A stretch of DNA of 64,000 nucleotides, from contig CAOLHI010002134.1 in the NCBI GenBank assembly GCA_948474755.1, positions 124,001-188,000 on the forward strand, given 5' to 3'. The translations under genes were made by a program, and so were the position numbers. Below the pieces are notes generated by a model that did not search any database, was not told the DNA's origin, and was given only the letters and a program-made list of their open reading frames with translations. Source of the DNA: Ctenosaura bakeri. Lineage: Eukaryota; Chordata; Lepidosauria; Squamata; Iguanidae. How positions within the stretch are numbered: position 1 is the stretch's first letter; the number at the start of each line of letters is the position of its first letter. Shown here piece by piece: positions 47,520-62,240 of this stretch.

Positions 47520-48790
47520 ATCTATGTCAGATGAGGACGAAGAGGTGGTTTCATCATCGGGATCGGAGTCTCCTGTCGCCGCTGCAGGGTCCTTAGAAGT
47601 GCGTCTAAGTGGTTGTTTGGCGGCCGCTGTCTGATGTTGAATTCTATATCCTTTGGGTCTGCTCGTGCTCCCTTAGTCCCCAGTCGGAGCTTGGTTTCCG
47701 CGGCAGGTGTTGGCGAGGTGGCCCGGTTTTCCACAGTTAAAGCACATGCCCAAACGGAGACGTTTGTTCCGTTCCTCAGCATTGAGGACGGTGAACCGCG
47801 AGGTTGTCGTTTTGGCACGTCTTGTCTTTGTCGGTTCAGCTGAACAGTCTGGGTTATGCCTTCCATTTCAGTAGCTAGTCTGACCCAACCTAGCAGGGTC
47901 TGTGGATTGGCCTGCATTAAGCACCCGTGTAGAATATCAGGATTTAGTCCATCTTTGTATAACTCAATTAGAATTTCATCACTCCACGGGACTTTGGTGG
48001 CCAGGTTTCTAAATTCACGGGAATACGTCCCCACATCGTTCCTGCCTTGTTTCATTCGTTTCAGTTGATATTTGGTGTTTTCCAATAAATGGGGGTCTTC
48101 AAAGCGTTCCCGCAGATGGTTCATGAAGAGCTGCAGATTTTCAGTTTCGGGGGCGCGGGAGTCATATAGGTTCGCTACCCAGTCTGCTGCCAGTCCTTTC
48201 ATCCTCTGGCTTAGGTATCGAATTCGGGCCGCATCATCCCGAAATAGATGGCCGTGATCAATCATGAAATTGTTGCCATAGTCAAAAAAAAGGAGAGTTT
48301 CTCCCCCTTCCCGTTGAAGGTCGCTTTCAGGTCTCCCACATTTCTGAGTAACAGTGGCGCTGGCGTGTGCCCTGTTGGTTGCTGGGGCGGACCAGGGGTG
48401 CCTGCCGCCGAGACAGCCGCTCGTGGTTCTCCTCCTGGTGATCTCCCTGTCTGCGAGGGACGGATGCGCATCTCGCGTAGCATGGTCTTGAGTTCGAGTA
48501 TCTCCTCATCTTTTCTTTCCAGTTCGGTTTCCATTTGCTTTATCTCCTCCAAAAGGGATAGGTCTTTTGCTGATGTATCCCATCTAGCAGCCCTTCTGCG
48601 TTGTCTCAACGACGTATGTGGCTTTTCTCCCCAGACCCAGGTTTGGCCGCTTGTGGGGGTTTCCATACCTCGGTCAGGCGCAATTTTGTCTTGGTATCCA
48701 GGGGCACTTCAGTTTCTGTAGCTCCATCAGATTCTGCAGATCCTTGCTCTTCTTCAGTAATCGACTGGTCCATCAATTGGTGCATTTTTT
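47520..48790 (-). pseudogene. Gypsy gag
   Basis: The N-terminal part begins MHQLMDQSITEEEQ just after the 5' LTR. A coiled-coil (SLLEEIKQMETELERKDEE) follows in a second frame (48262-48666). The main frame (47522-48265) has the Gypsy capsid text RYLSQRMKGLAADWVANL and FRNLATKVPWSDE. The zinc knuckle MCFNCGKPGHLANTC lies at about 47700-47745 in yet another frame. One break falls at an eight-A run (about 48283-48290 on the plus strand). At least three shifts are needed to read through. Confidence 0.85.
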
Positions 48791-48794
48791 GAAA

Positions 48795-48809
48795 GGATTC
48801 TGAGCTTTC
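48795..48809 (-). promoter_or_regulatory. Probable Gypsy primer-binding site, self-primed type
   Basis: Directly after the 5' LTR the minus strand reads GAAAGCTCAGAATCC. It does not begin TGG as tRNA-primed sites usually do. It is complementary, allowing one bulge, to a segment within the element's own LTR (43986-43998). That is the arrangement known for Tf1/sushi elements. Confidence 0.5.
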
Positions 48810-49111
48810 TGTCAGGAACAGATTCACTCTTACACGGATCAACAAACTTAATAGAAGATTTATTGTAACATAGTAAGGGATGCTGTCTTCAGACGTTAAA
48901 GCTTTGAGAATAACGTTCCCCCACCTTACACTTTAACAGACAGTTTCTCCTAAGATAGTTGTAAAAGAACGAACGTCATCATGCCAAATGGTTCCTTTGA
49001 AATTCCAGCCAGAAGGAATGGTTGGCGCCTGGGAATAGCTAACAGCCTACTATCACTATTTCCTCAGTCTACTGCTATCCTAAAACAATAAAACATGGAG
49101 GACTGCCGACA
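48810..49111 (-). repeat. Gypsy 5' LTR
   Basis: It starts tgtcaggaacagattcactc and ends gactgccgaca. Read on the minus strand it is the 5' LTR, with gag starting within about 30 nt of its end. It is followed by the target duplication attcc and DIRS sequence. Confidence 0.92.
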
Positions 49112-49116
49112 ATTCC
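49112..49116. repeat. Gypsy target site duplication, right
   Basis: attcc, repeated at 43893-43897. Confidence 0.85.
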
Positions 49117-49580
49117 TGTCTTTGATTTATGATGAGCTTTTGACATCATTGTAGAGGCCAAAAAGAGAGGCTTGTAAGAAGCAGGCTGGTCTGCAACCTG
49201 TAGCAATTACTCTCAGAAGTAAAGTTTAAGCTTTGAAGCCCAGTTCTTCAGTTGGGAGCTGAAATCTCTACAAATGGAGCATTTTTCAACCAAATGCCTG
49301 TATCCAAGACAAAACAGACACTGAGAATACCCCTCAGACAAGAAAACAAAATAAAACAAAATAAAAAAACCCCCCTAACACTCATATGAAGAACAAAGTT
49401 TAAAGAGAGAAGTTGAGGCCACTAAAGATGAAAGTGAAGAGGCAGAGCTCGAAAGTAAAGCAAAAGAGTTTTTTGAAGCAGTAGAATAAATAGAAGAAAG
49501 AAAGAAAAAAAGAAAGAAAAAAACAAGAAAAGAAGAGTTAGAAAGCTGAATGCAAGAACATTCTGAAAGAAGTCACTCTG
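49117..49580 (-). pseudogene. DIRS copy E gag, 5' remainder after the Gypsy insertion
   Basis: The stretch caaatggagcattt...agacaaaacagacac (49276-49322) parallels caaatgggacaggcctt...agacaaaagagacac of copy D (34826-34876). It is purine-rich toward 49580. Confidence 0.5.
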
Positions 49581-49750
49581 TCAGTGGATGAAGAGAAAAT
49601 GAGGGGACAATGGCTTTAATGTGATAGAACATGCGTGGTAGATGGGGAGGCAGGATTTTCACCAAGCTACTCGGCTGTGGAACAGCCTGATTGGGTCCCT
49701 AAACAGGTCAAAAACCCATTTGTTTGAGGGCACAGAATTTACAAAGAAGA

Positions 49751-50245
49751 CTTTGGACTTGTTAGTATGTTGGATAACCTTTTGGTCACAACCTTTATAG
49801 CAATACTGAGATGAACTGACTGCTCTAAGATGCCAAAACAGGATTAGTTTGTTGTTTACTTGAAGACCATATTTACAGTGACTTTGCCATGTTAAGGGAG
49901 GCATTTAGTAGATTCATGAATAGCATGGGATGTAAATGTTGAAAGAAATAACCACCTTTTCTCTTCTGCAGACGAAAACTGGTTTACTCATCCTAGTTAT
50001 GTATGGTTTATGATAGTCATGAATGGGTTATGACACATATCCTACCTTTCTTCCATAATGAGCAGAGTGCCCAGGGTTTTCTCATTTTGTGTCTCATCCA
50101 GGCCCAGAGCAGATTTAGGTCCTGCTCAGGAAGCTTACTGTACTACATGCTTTCAGACCATGGCCTGAATCACTGGAAATGTTCTCACATATGAGAACCT
50201 CTCACATGTGATTCCACTTCTGTTTTTTGGGTAGGTTCAACTTAC
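49751..50245 (-). other. AUTS2 intron, no feature recognised
   Basis: A plain AT-rich interval between the DIRS copy E terminus and the 77-nt exon. Confidence 0.35.
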
Positions 50246-50322
50246 CTAAATGGGCAGCTGGGTTAGAAAGCTGCTGTGGTGTGCAGAAGCGCCAAAAGGG
50301 GGACCAGCGGGATGGGCAGCAC
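50246..50322 (-). CDS. AUTS2: AUTS2 coding exon (AAHPxGxPFG exon), 77 nt with an apparent 1-nt deletion
   Basis: The acceptor TGGTAG ends at 50323 and the donor GTAAGT starts at 50245. The exon reads AAHPAGPPFG, then HHSSFL, as in AUTS2. It then falls out of frame and hits TAG at the exon end. In the other frame the last codons read PAAHL, which is the expected continuation. Flanking exons require 2 + 3n + 1 nt, i.e. 78, but only 77 are present. One base is therefore missing near 50260-50265, where CTAACCC is read and a longer A run is expected. A sequencing or assembly indel is the likeliest cause. A polymorphism or exon skipping would be alternatives, because direct joining of the flanking exons is also in frame. 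Confidence 0.88.
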
Positions 50323-54534
<4,212 letters not shown>

Positions 54535-54670
54535 ATAAAATAAGAAGAAAGGAAAACAAGAAAGGAGAAAAGAGAACGATAAGAAGGAGGAAGAAAGAAG
54601 AAAAAAGAAAGAAGACAGCAAGAAGGAGGGGGATGAATGGGGAGAAGAGGAGGGAGGAAGGGGAAGCCTT
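54535..54670. repeat. Polypurine tract (A/G-rich low complexity)
   Basis: About 135 nt almost devoid of pyrimidines, with aagaagaaaggaaaac-type units. Confidence 0.8.
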
Positions 54671-54839
54671 AAGATATTTTAAATGAACCTATAGAACTGA
54701 AGTTAAACAAACTGTTACAAGGTTATTGATGTTTGGATAATACTACTTTCAATTTTTCTATCTTTCATGTATGAAGAACATAAGTAACTATTTACAGCTA
54801 ACTTGCAATTAATAGTAATTAGATGAATTTGATTATTCA

Positions 54840-55145
54840 TGGAGCACACATACGCTCCCCGCCCCCAATCCTCCCCCTCCTATTCCCTTGCTGGGCACAG
54901 AGAAGGCAGCCAAGCGTCCCCAGGCAAAAGGCAAGGAGAAGAGGGGGAAGTCATGCATGCGCCTTCCTTCCCCCACCAGCGCCCACCCATCCCATTCCCT
55001 TGCCTTTGACCTGGCGTGGAGAAGGAAGGCTCAAGAGCCAGGGAAAAAGGCAAGGGGGGAGCCCCAAAAGGGAATGGGAGGGTGAAGTCATTTGTGGTTT
55101 TTCCACTTTTGTGATAGTTCTGTACCCCAAACCCAAAAATCTAAT
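54840..55145. repeat. GC-rich MITE, TcMar/Tigger-like, copy 1
   Basis: It shares ccattcccttgcctttgacc and cttttgtgatagttctgtac-type segments with the better-delimited copy at 59648-59920. The left terminus is not recognisable. It stands out as a GC-rich island in AT-rich DNA. Confidence 0.45.
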
Positions 55146-56015
55146 CCAACTTTGCCTATGATACATTCAGTGTAAACTTTAAACAAATAGAGTGATAAAA
55201 TGCAGCCTTGCCCTTGCCTACTGGAAACTATTCTGTTTTTCCATATTCTGTCCTAATAGAGGCCTCTTGTTCTGAGTGCAGGTTATACATTAGGATAACC
55301 AAATCTTGTGGTATCTCTTTATGAGAGATCCAAAATTTTTCTTTTTGATTTTCTAAACTTTTTAAAGTAAAACAGCACAATCCAAACACACCAAACACTA
55401 CACAACAAAACGACAGAAAAAAAAAATCCAAACATTAACAAACATCTACACATCTCTAAAGTAAATACTAACAAAACATAATTAAAACTGGTTCCCACCC
55501 TTGTTGCAAATGGTTTATATTATTCAAATATTTACAACTATTAAGTCATACATTCTATCCCATAATTATTAAATATTAATTATTGCTTATCACTTATCAT
55601 TTTAATTATTTACTTAATTTTTCTAGTTCACAATTAATTGTTAACTTATTCTAGATTACTTTGTAGAGATCCATAGTTTTTCATGATCTCAAAGGCTTTA
55701 TAATCTTTATAATCTATATGCTTTATAATCTATAAAGCGCTATATGGTTTTCTTCTGAAACTGTTTGGTGCACTCCCTTATAAAACAGTATTACTTTCCT
55801 GAACTGAACTTGGACTTCTGAAATTTCTCACTCCTTATACGGTAAATTTTTTTGTTATTGAGCATCACTCTGCTTGTGCAATAGTCTTGTTGTTACTGCA
55901 ACCCCTGGTGTCTATTTTCTTAGAGGTTGGAATGTACATTGAGTGTTTCCAATCTTTGGACCATTAGTTCATATTCTATATTTCTTGACAGATTTTAGCT
56001 AGAATTTGAGTAGAT
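55146..56015 (-). other. AUTS2 intron, no feature recognised
   Basis: Very AT-rich with short open frames only. Confidence 0.35.
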
Positions 56016-56019
56016 TCTG

Positions 56020-57180
56020 TCTCTGCCTTGGAAGAGTTCTCTTGTTTAACCATCTTTTTTTGGTGATTTAGTTCTCTCCAGTGCTTTGAGTGCAGCTTCC
56101 ACTTTACCTTCTATAATTAAGATTTCCTCTTCAAATTCTCTGCATTGATCATTATACTCCTCTCTGTCCTTGCACATAAATCACTGAACAATTGTGCTCA
56201 GGTTTATGGCCATGTTTCTGTCCCTTTTGATTGTCTGCTTGAAAAGTTTCATCTGTCATCCAGGGGGCTTTTCTTCCTTTTTGCTGCAGATATTGTCTTT
56301 TTGTATTATTTTTCCCTCACACTATTCCTGATTTCAGTGCAGAATTCTTCTGACTCACAGACAGTTAGGCTTAATAACGCGCATTTTTTTAAACATTATT
56401 TTTAAATTCTACAGGGATGTTCTTTGGGTTGTATTTTGACCCAGTGATTGATTTAGCTTTGCTCTAACTTTTGATATTAGCAGTTCATGGTCTATGCCAT
56501 GATCTGCTTCTAGTTTTGTTTTTGCACAGGGAATGGAGCTTTCCTGTCTTCGGCTTCCAATTATATAGTCTATTTAATTTCTCTATTGAACATCAGGTGA
56601 TGTCCATGTACACAGTCACTTTTTTGCTTGCCTGAAGAGTATATCTGTGAATGAACTGCTGGTTTCACAAAATTCAATCAGTTCCAAGGCCAAATTTTCC
56701 TACAATCCTTGCTTCTGCTCTGTTTTCCACTTTTGCATGCCAATCACCTATGATTAACAAGAAATCCTGTTCTGGTGTATGATTAATTTCCTTCTGGATT
56801 CCAGTGTAGAATCCTTCAATTTCTTCCTCCTCTGCCTCTGTAGTTGGAGCACAAACTTGGGTTACGGTTACACTAATGGGTCTTCCATGAAGTCTTACTG
56901 AAATTATTTGGTCAGTCTTTGCTTTATATCCCTTGACTGCTTTTTGCTACATCTCTTCTCACTATTAATGCTAAGCCTATTTCTTCTCAGATTTTGATTT
57001 CCTGAATCAAACCTGTATTATTATCTGACTGAAAATGTCCCATTCCTGTACACTTTATCTCACTCCGCGCAAGTATTGCAATGTTTATATGGTTCATTTC
57101 TTGTTTTACAAATGTTTAGCTTTCTCTGATTCATGCTTCTCATACTCCATGTCTATTGCATAGCTTCAAATGTTCCTTTC
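56020..57180 (-). mobile_element. RTE/BovB LINE fragment, endonuclease part, decayed
   Basis: Read on the minus strand in shifting frames, the segment follows the BovB endonuclease from GHFQSDN-like text (about 57050) through ISVRLHGRPISVTV-like, VCAPTTEAEEEEIEGFYT-like (56810-56860) and VIGDWHAKV-like blocks (56740) to a DHELLISK-like block (56480). Stops and shifts are frequent. No RT domain follows in the window, so it is truncated. Confidence 0.65.
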
Positions 57181-57204
57181 ACTTTTGACCATATTAACCA
57201 CCAT

Positions 57205-57405
57205 TTCTGCACCACAGTGTTCTAGTGTTATTATTCCATTTTCAGCCTCTTATGGAATCCTGGGGCTTGCAGTTTAGGGAGGGGCCTTTAGAATCTTCAG
57301 CCAGGGAGCTCTTTGGCCTCAGTAAACTACAAACCCCAGAATTCCATAGGATGTTGAAAGTGGAATAATAGCACTGTAATGGTGTAGTGAGGAAATGACC
57401 TTAAA
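57205..57405. repeat. Palindromic MITE, hAT-like
   Basis: The left arm gttattattccattttcagc, then ggaatcctggggcttgcagt, is an inverted copy of the right arm (actacaaaccccagaattcc, then gaaagtggaataatagcact). The arms are about 70 nt with a short centre. The element matches the decayed copy at 7575-7785. Confidence 0.7.
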
Positions 57406-57985
57406 CAGTAATTGGTTACTTTTCATTCTTCTTACTCACCAAAATCTAATCAGCTGACTTTTATATCAAACTTTATAATAAACATCTTGATGACTCTGGA
57501 CTCAAACATCTAAATTCAAGATTACACTAAATTAAATTATTAAGAAAAGCAGACCTTTAGGACTCATGGAGATGAATTCATTCAACTGAGATTACACCCA
57601 TTTTGTGAAGCAAATACAAAAGTTATGCCACAATTGTATTCCACATTAATTAGCCAAAACATAGCAAATTCCAATATTAAGGTAACATTAGTGAATTCAT
57701 GTTTGGATCACTGCTCTAAAATACTAAACTTGATGTCATAAAATCAAGATAACCATAATTTGGCACCTTATTTCATGCCTACTCATACCTAGTTTAAAAA
57801 ACCAAATCCAGCTTCCTTCTATCCAATCACTGTACTAAACTTAGAATCCTAAATATTATCTTCTGTACTTGCCAGGAGAACTACCTCTTTCATCACTGAA
57901 TATAATTCATCCAATCCAATCAAATCTGGATGCCACCTGGCTGATTCTAATTGAGATGATCTGTAAATTTAATTCACCATGCCAA
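57406..57985 (-). other. AUTS2 intron, no feature recognised
   Basis: AT-rich interval between the MITE and an L1 fragment. It could be a more 5' decayed part of that L1. Confidence 0.35.
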
Positions 57986-57989
57986 CAAC

Positions 57990-59330
57990 TCTAAATCAAA
58001 AATAATTCCTCTCTCCCTTGCCACTCTGAAGGTGTTTGATGAGTTGGAGTGGGATTATCTCTTCAAATTGTTAGAAAAAATGAATTTTTGAACATGTTTA
58101 TCTGTCTTAAACCAATTATGTTTCTCTGCAATTGTCAATGTCAATTAAATAGATTCTCATCCAACCCATTTACCACAGGGAATTCAAACATCTAACTAAT
58201 CTTAAAAACAATACTTCAATCTCTGCTATATTGCTAAGTGGCACCCACCATGTGATAGTTTATTGTTCCTATCTGCTCCTTACACAGCACTTCCAGAATT
58301 AAAAAACCTTCTACAATATTTTGGTACATTTTTAGATTTAAAAATACAGTACCATAAGTCAAACATGCTACGTTTAAACTCATCAAAATCACTTGCAACA
58401 GCAAAAAAACTTTTGGAGCTCTTTGTCCCCTTGCTTTTTAATATTTGGAGGTGATTATTACTAAAGACATAAACAAACAAATTACAAGCCCCTTATACTA
58501 TGGAGTAAGAATAAATTTAAAAGACTGGCCATGCTTTAATTATTTCTCTTAGATAAAATTGCCGTAATAAAAATGTCCTTGGCTCCAAATTTTTTTCTTT
58601 TATTTCCTATCAACTCCACTGCACCTCTTTACAGCCAGATTAACAAAATGGCTCAAAGTGACAGAGTGCTTTATTACAAATGGGAAAAATTGAGAGTATC
58701 CAGTATAATAAAATTTGATCTGACCAAACAAGGAGGATTAGCAGTTTCTAATTTTACCCTTTACTATGAAGCTTTTTGCTTTTTGTTCTTAGATTTTCTC
58801 TACAACTGATCAAATATAGAACCCAGCAAGAAAGACAAGTAGATCAAAACATTACCTTTATTAAATTTAATAACAAGTCCATCCCAAAAATTACTAATCC
58901 CTTCCTCCTGAATTACCTCAAAACATGGTGATCCTGGAGAGGAGAATTCTTGCTTTTTCTGCTTTGCCTTTCTGTCCTTTCTTAACACTGCCAAACTTGT
59001 ACTCTCCAGAAGAATTAATAATAAATTCAAAGCACTTTCTCACACAGGGATATAGACTTGATAAAGACTTGATTTGTCAGGGGACTCCCATAAATAATCA
59101 ACTTTTTATTCCCAAATTCACCTCCCATGTGGCTACTTTTGCAGCAAGTTGTATCTCTTGCAACCAAGTTAGCTACTGATGGGAATCTTAGATCATTAAC
59201 CTTATTTGAAGAATTTTATGATAAACCTAACATACAAAAAGGAAGACTCATCTCTGAAATACATTCATGGTTTAACAAAACATGGTTTAAAAACAGAGGT
59301 GATTTAAAACTAACAAGGGAAAATAAATGA
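57990..59330 (+). mobile_element. L1 LINE ORF2 fragment, decayed
   Basis: The plus strand reads LKVFDELEWDYLFKLLEKM (58027-58083), the L1 RT motif A block in which the canonical leading Asp is lost. It then passes through an IITKDIN-type patch (58450) and IKLP(x)IAVIKMSLAPNFFL (58555-58600). KFDLTKQGGLAVSNFTLYYEA (58719-58782) is the conserved L1 post-RT segment. A remnant to about 59330 follows. Many frame breaks. Opposite orientation to the gene. Confidence 0.75.
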
Positions 59331-59647
59331 AATAACAACTACTGATTCAGAATGGTCTGAATTGGAATTCCTTCACCTTTAAATCTATTGTTTCTGCAGT
59401 TAAAGAAAATTCCATAAACTTTCTATTCAGGTGAGATAAACTCCACAGTCTTCCCAATACGCTAGGGAGGCTGTGGAGGAAAAGGAACTTATGATTCTAT
59501 TGTAAAAAAAAAGTATATTAATGTTAGCTGGCCATCGTGAATACTAAATCCTCTATTACATCTCAAAAAGTAAAACTATATCAATAAACTATTATTTTTA
59601 TCTATTTTTTTTCCTGAGGACAACAAAAATTTGTCAAAATGGAATTA

Positions 59648-59920
59648 CAGTCCTTCCTCAACATTTGTGGGTTGGACCTTCGTGATTTGATTATTTGAGA
59701 GGTGCCTGCTCACCTCCTCCCTGTTCTCCCCCCACATTCCCTTGCCTTTTGCCCAGCCTCGAAGCAAAGCACATGAGCCTGAGCAAAAGACAAGAGAATG
59801 GGAGGGGGGGCTGGACATGGGAGCGGGTGTGCTCACTAAGGTGGTGGTGGGAATTATTTGCATTTGACTTTTGTGAGGGTTCTGCATCCCAAACCCTAGC
59901 AAAAGCTGAGGAGGGCACTG
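59648..59920. repeat. GC-rich MITE with terminal inverted repeats, TcMar/Tigger-like, copy 2
   Basis: The left end cagtccttcctcaacatttg and the right end (reverse complement cagtgccctcctcagctttt) are inverted relatives. The inside has cattcccttgccttttgccc, shared with copy 1 at 54840. There is no transposase. Confidence 0.6.
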
Positions 59921-60640
59921 CAATTTTAGTGGCTGCCTGACTTGACATTCCTAGTTAAGTGGAGAAACTTAACTAATTTATCCCTTAAAAGCTGGTGATC
60001 TAAAGACTACTACATTGCCCTTATCAGAACACTGGCTTATGCTTCTAAAACATCTCAAGGAAGAGGCAATGAAGACTTTTGGGACACACTGCCACTTTTT
60101 ATTCAATGCATAAATATACGTAACAGGTCTGAAAAACTGCCACTCATGCAAGCAACATGTTGGATAGAAATCTGATGAACATGTATAGTCTTCTAGGGTC
60201 TTGTTGCTTTATTAGTAACTTTCTCAAGCAATTGACTAATTCTGCATCATGTACTTTGCCTTTTGTACAAAAAGAAGAACATTTATTGGACTCTATTTGC
60301 AAACGTTTCTTAATATAAAATCATGCCCAATTTTATTTTATTTTTGACTGCCCACTGTATTTCTGATTGTATTTTAAAAATAAAAGAAAATCAGTACTGA
60401 GACCGATACCAAATGCAATGAGGTGGGCAAAACTTGGCACTATGAAGTGAGAAACAGGGCAAGCCTGGTAAAGCCAGCCAATAAAAGTTCACAGAATGCT
60501 GTGAAAAGGGGCCTGTCGAGGAAATGACATAAACCTAGAGACTAGTCTATTGAAGAAAGAGATTAGAACAGGATGAATGTGATTTAGGCCTGTCAGAGAC
60601 ACAGTGAAAACCATTTAAGGAAGAGAGGAATTGATAAAAA
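59921..60640 (-). other. AUTS2 intron, no feature recognised
   Basis: Nothing can be assigned here. Confidence 0.35.
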
Positions 60641-60759
60641 CTGAATAGGGTTTGGGGAGCTGGGAGTTCATGTTTAATTTACATGTTACATATTTTTTTT
60701 TTTCTGTAGCTATGTTTGACTGTTTATATTTAAGAACTGAAAGAGAAGGCTGGCCACTT

Positions 60760-62240
60760 TTATCACATCAAACCCACCTTGAGGCCCAAGTACGAGATCC
60801 CATGAGGGAGCTTGAGGTTAAAAGGGCAAGGTGAGCGACGGGAGCCCAAGAGTTTGGAAGTGTGGGGGCTAGCCTGGTGACGGTTTCCGTCACAGGCACA
60901 ACTGGAATTCTGCAGATAACAGAGTGGTCAAAGCAATAAAGTTTATGGATGTAGATGTCGGAGAAGTCATAGAAATAGCAATGGATGTGGAGTCCAATAC
61001 AATTGGTGCAATAAGAAGTAGAGGATCTGAAACAGGAAGGATTTGAGGGTGGCACTGAATCTCCGGAGGGTGACTAACAAGAAGACAAGTAACATCTAGA
61101 TGGCCATGGTAGTGCAGAGTACCCACAATCTTCTATGAACATCCTAGAAAGATGTAAAACAGTCTGATAATTATGAAGTTAGTGAAAGCTGTATTTGTAA
61201 CGAGTAGCAATATAAAGCAAAAGAGAACAGATACTAGCAATTGTGGAGAATACAAATGACTGCTCAGTTCCTCACCCTGCCATTTCTCACAGTACAGAGA
61301 ACCTGAACCTTATCATTATTTAAAGTTACCACACTCTTCACAGATAGATGGAGAATCTTCCTGGAACTGAAAACTAGTTGTTTAGGGGAAGATAGTTTGC
61401 TAGAAAGATGTCTGTGGACCACTTCAGATATGCAGTCATTTTTCTCCCTCAGAAGTGGACCTGGTGACTGAGACATCTGGTGTGGTTCTGTAGTATGGGG
61501 ACTGTGCTAATGAAAGTTTACCATAAAAAAACCCCTTGGAACTGGAGCATCGGTGCAAATGGGAGCCTATGATATCGTTTCTTCTAGGATGGGACTGATT
61601 TTCCTTATGGGACCTCCCTTAAGTAGAGACAGTGCAGGCTGAATCTAATGCACTGTTCCACTGTTAGAGTTATATCAAAGGAGAGGAAGAAACCTCCCTA
61701 TGAGCCAAAGATGTGTTACTTCAAAACTCCAGATAATTTACAGACTGTTCTGCTGTGGTCTTAGGCATGCAATAGAGTTTATGGCATGTTCCTAAGCAAG
61801 AGCTGGAGTCTTGTTGCCCTGTCCATCTGGGTTTGTCCAGTGAAGTGGAAGCAAATTTGACAAGACTGTGCAATTCTCACCTAAACATAGCAGGCATTTC
61901 TCATGGCCACCTTTGAAAGAGATCTTCCCTTTGCAGGTGACATAGCCCTTGAAGAAAGCCTATAAGGTCACAGACATTTCTTCAAACTACAGGCTGTTGA
62001 CATAATGAGATATGAAGAAACAGTCAGCAATGAGAAACGAAAGAAAGAGAAACAACTACTACAAGTACCTTAGAGTAAAAAGAGAGAAAGAAACTTAGAG
62101 CTTTGTAGTCCCTCTCTTGACATCTCTTGAATTAAGGAGAGAGTGCCTCAGACATGTATAACAAGGGAAAGGTTCACAGCCAAAATCACAGCTATCAAGA
62201 AGATCCTGAAGTACTCTAAGCAAGTGCAGATCTATATATG
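60760..62240 (-). mobile_element. Possible old retrotransposon gag region (DIRS-like)
   Basis: On the minus strand near 61880-61960 the text GGHEKCLLCLGE follows a CxxK-type pair, resembling the zinc-finger-like C..C..H..C motif of reptile DIRS-type gag. The spacing and low-complexity Ser/Thr-rich frames at 60768-61126 recall copies C and E. No terminal repeat or RT is visible, so this is tentative. Confidence 0.35.

Larger units (their letters stand above)
43898..49111 (-). mobile_element. Ty3/Gypsy LTR retrotransposon, sushi-like chromovirus, inserted in DIRS copy E
   Basis: It is complete in outline: two near-identical LTRs of about 302-305 bp, gag with zinc knuckle, protease, RT, RNase H and integrase in Gypsy order on the minus strand. 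A 5-bp target duplication attcc flanks it (43893-43897 and 49112-49116). A polypurine tract lies next to the left LTR and a probable self-priming site next to the right LTR. Multiple single-base frame breaks mean this copy is not functional as written, although the LTRs point to a recent insertion. It is in the same orientation as AUTS2. Confidence 0.93.
39385..49750 (-). mobile_element. DIRS retrotransposon, degenerate, split by later insertions (copy E)
   Basis: The left terminus (39385-39560: gactgcttacttgtagctat, gcttggtgggaatcctgccc) and right terminus (49580-49750: accaagctactcggctgtgg, gggcacagaatttacaaaga) are inverted relatives. An internal complementary region lies at 39618-39700. 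Minus-strand RT (41179-41579) and gag pieces (41687-43880 and 49120-49580) lie between. A Gypsy element (43898-49111) and an LTR-like block (39833 to about 41180) interrupt it. Without these it would be about 4-5 kb. Confidence 0.8.
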
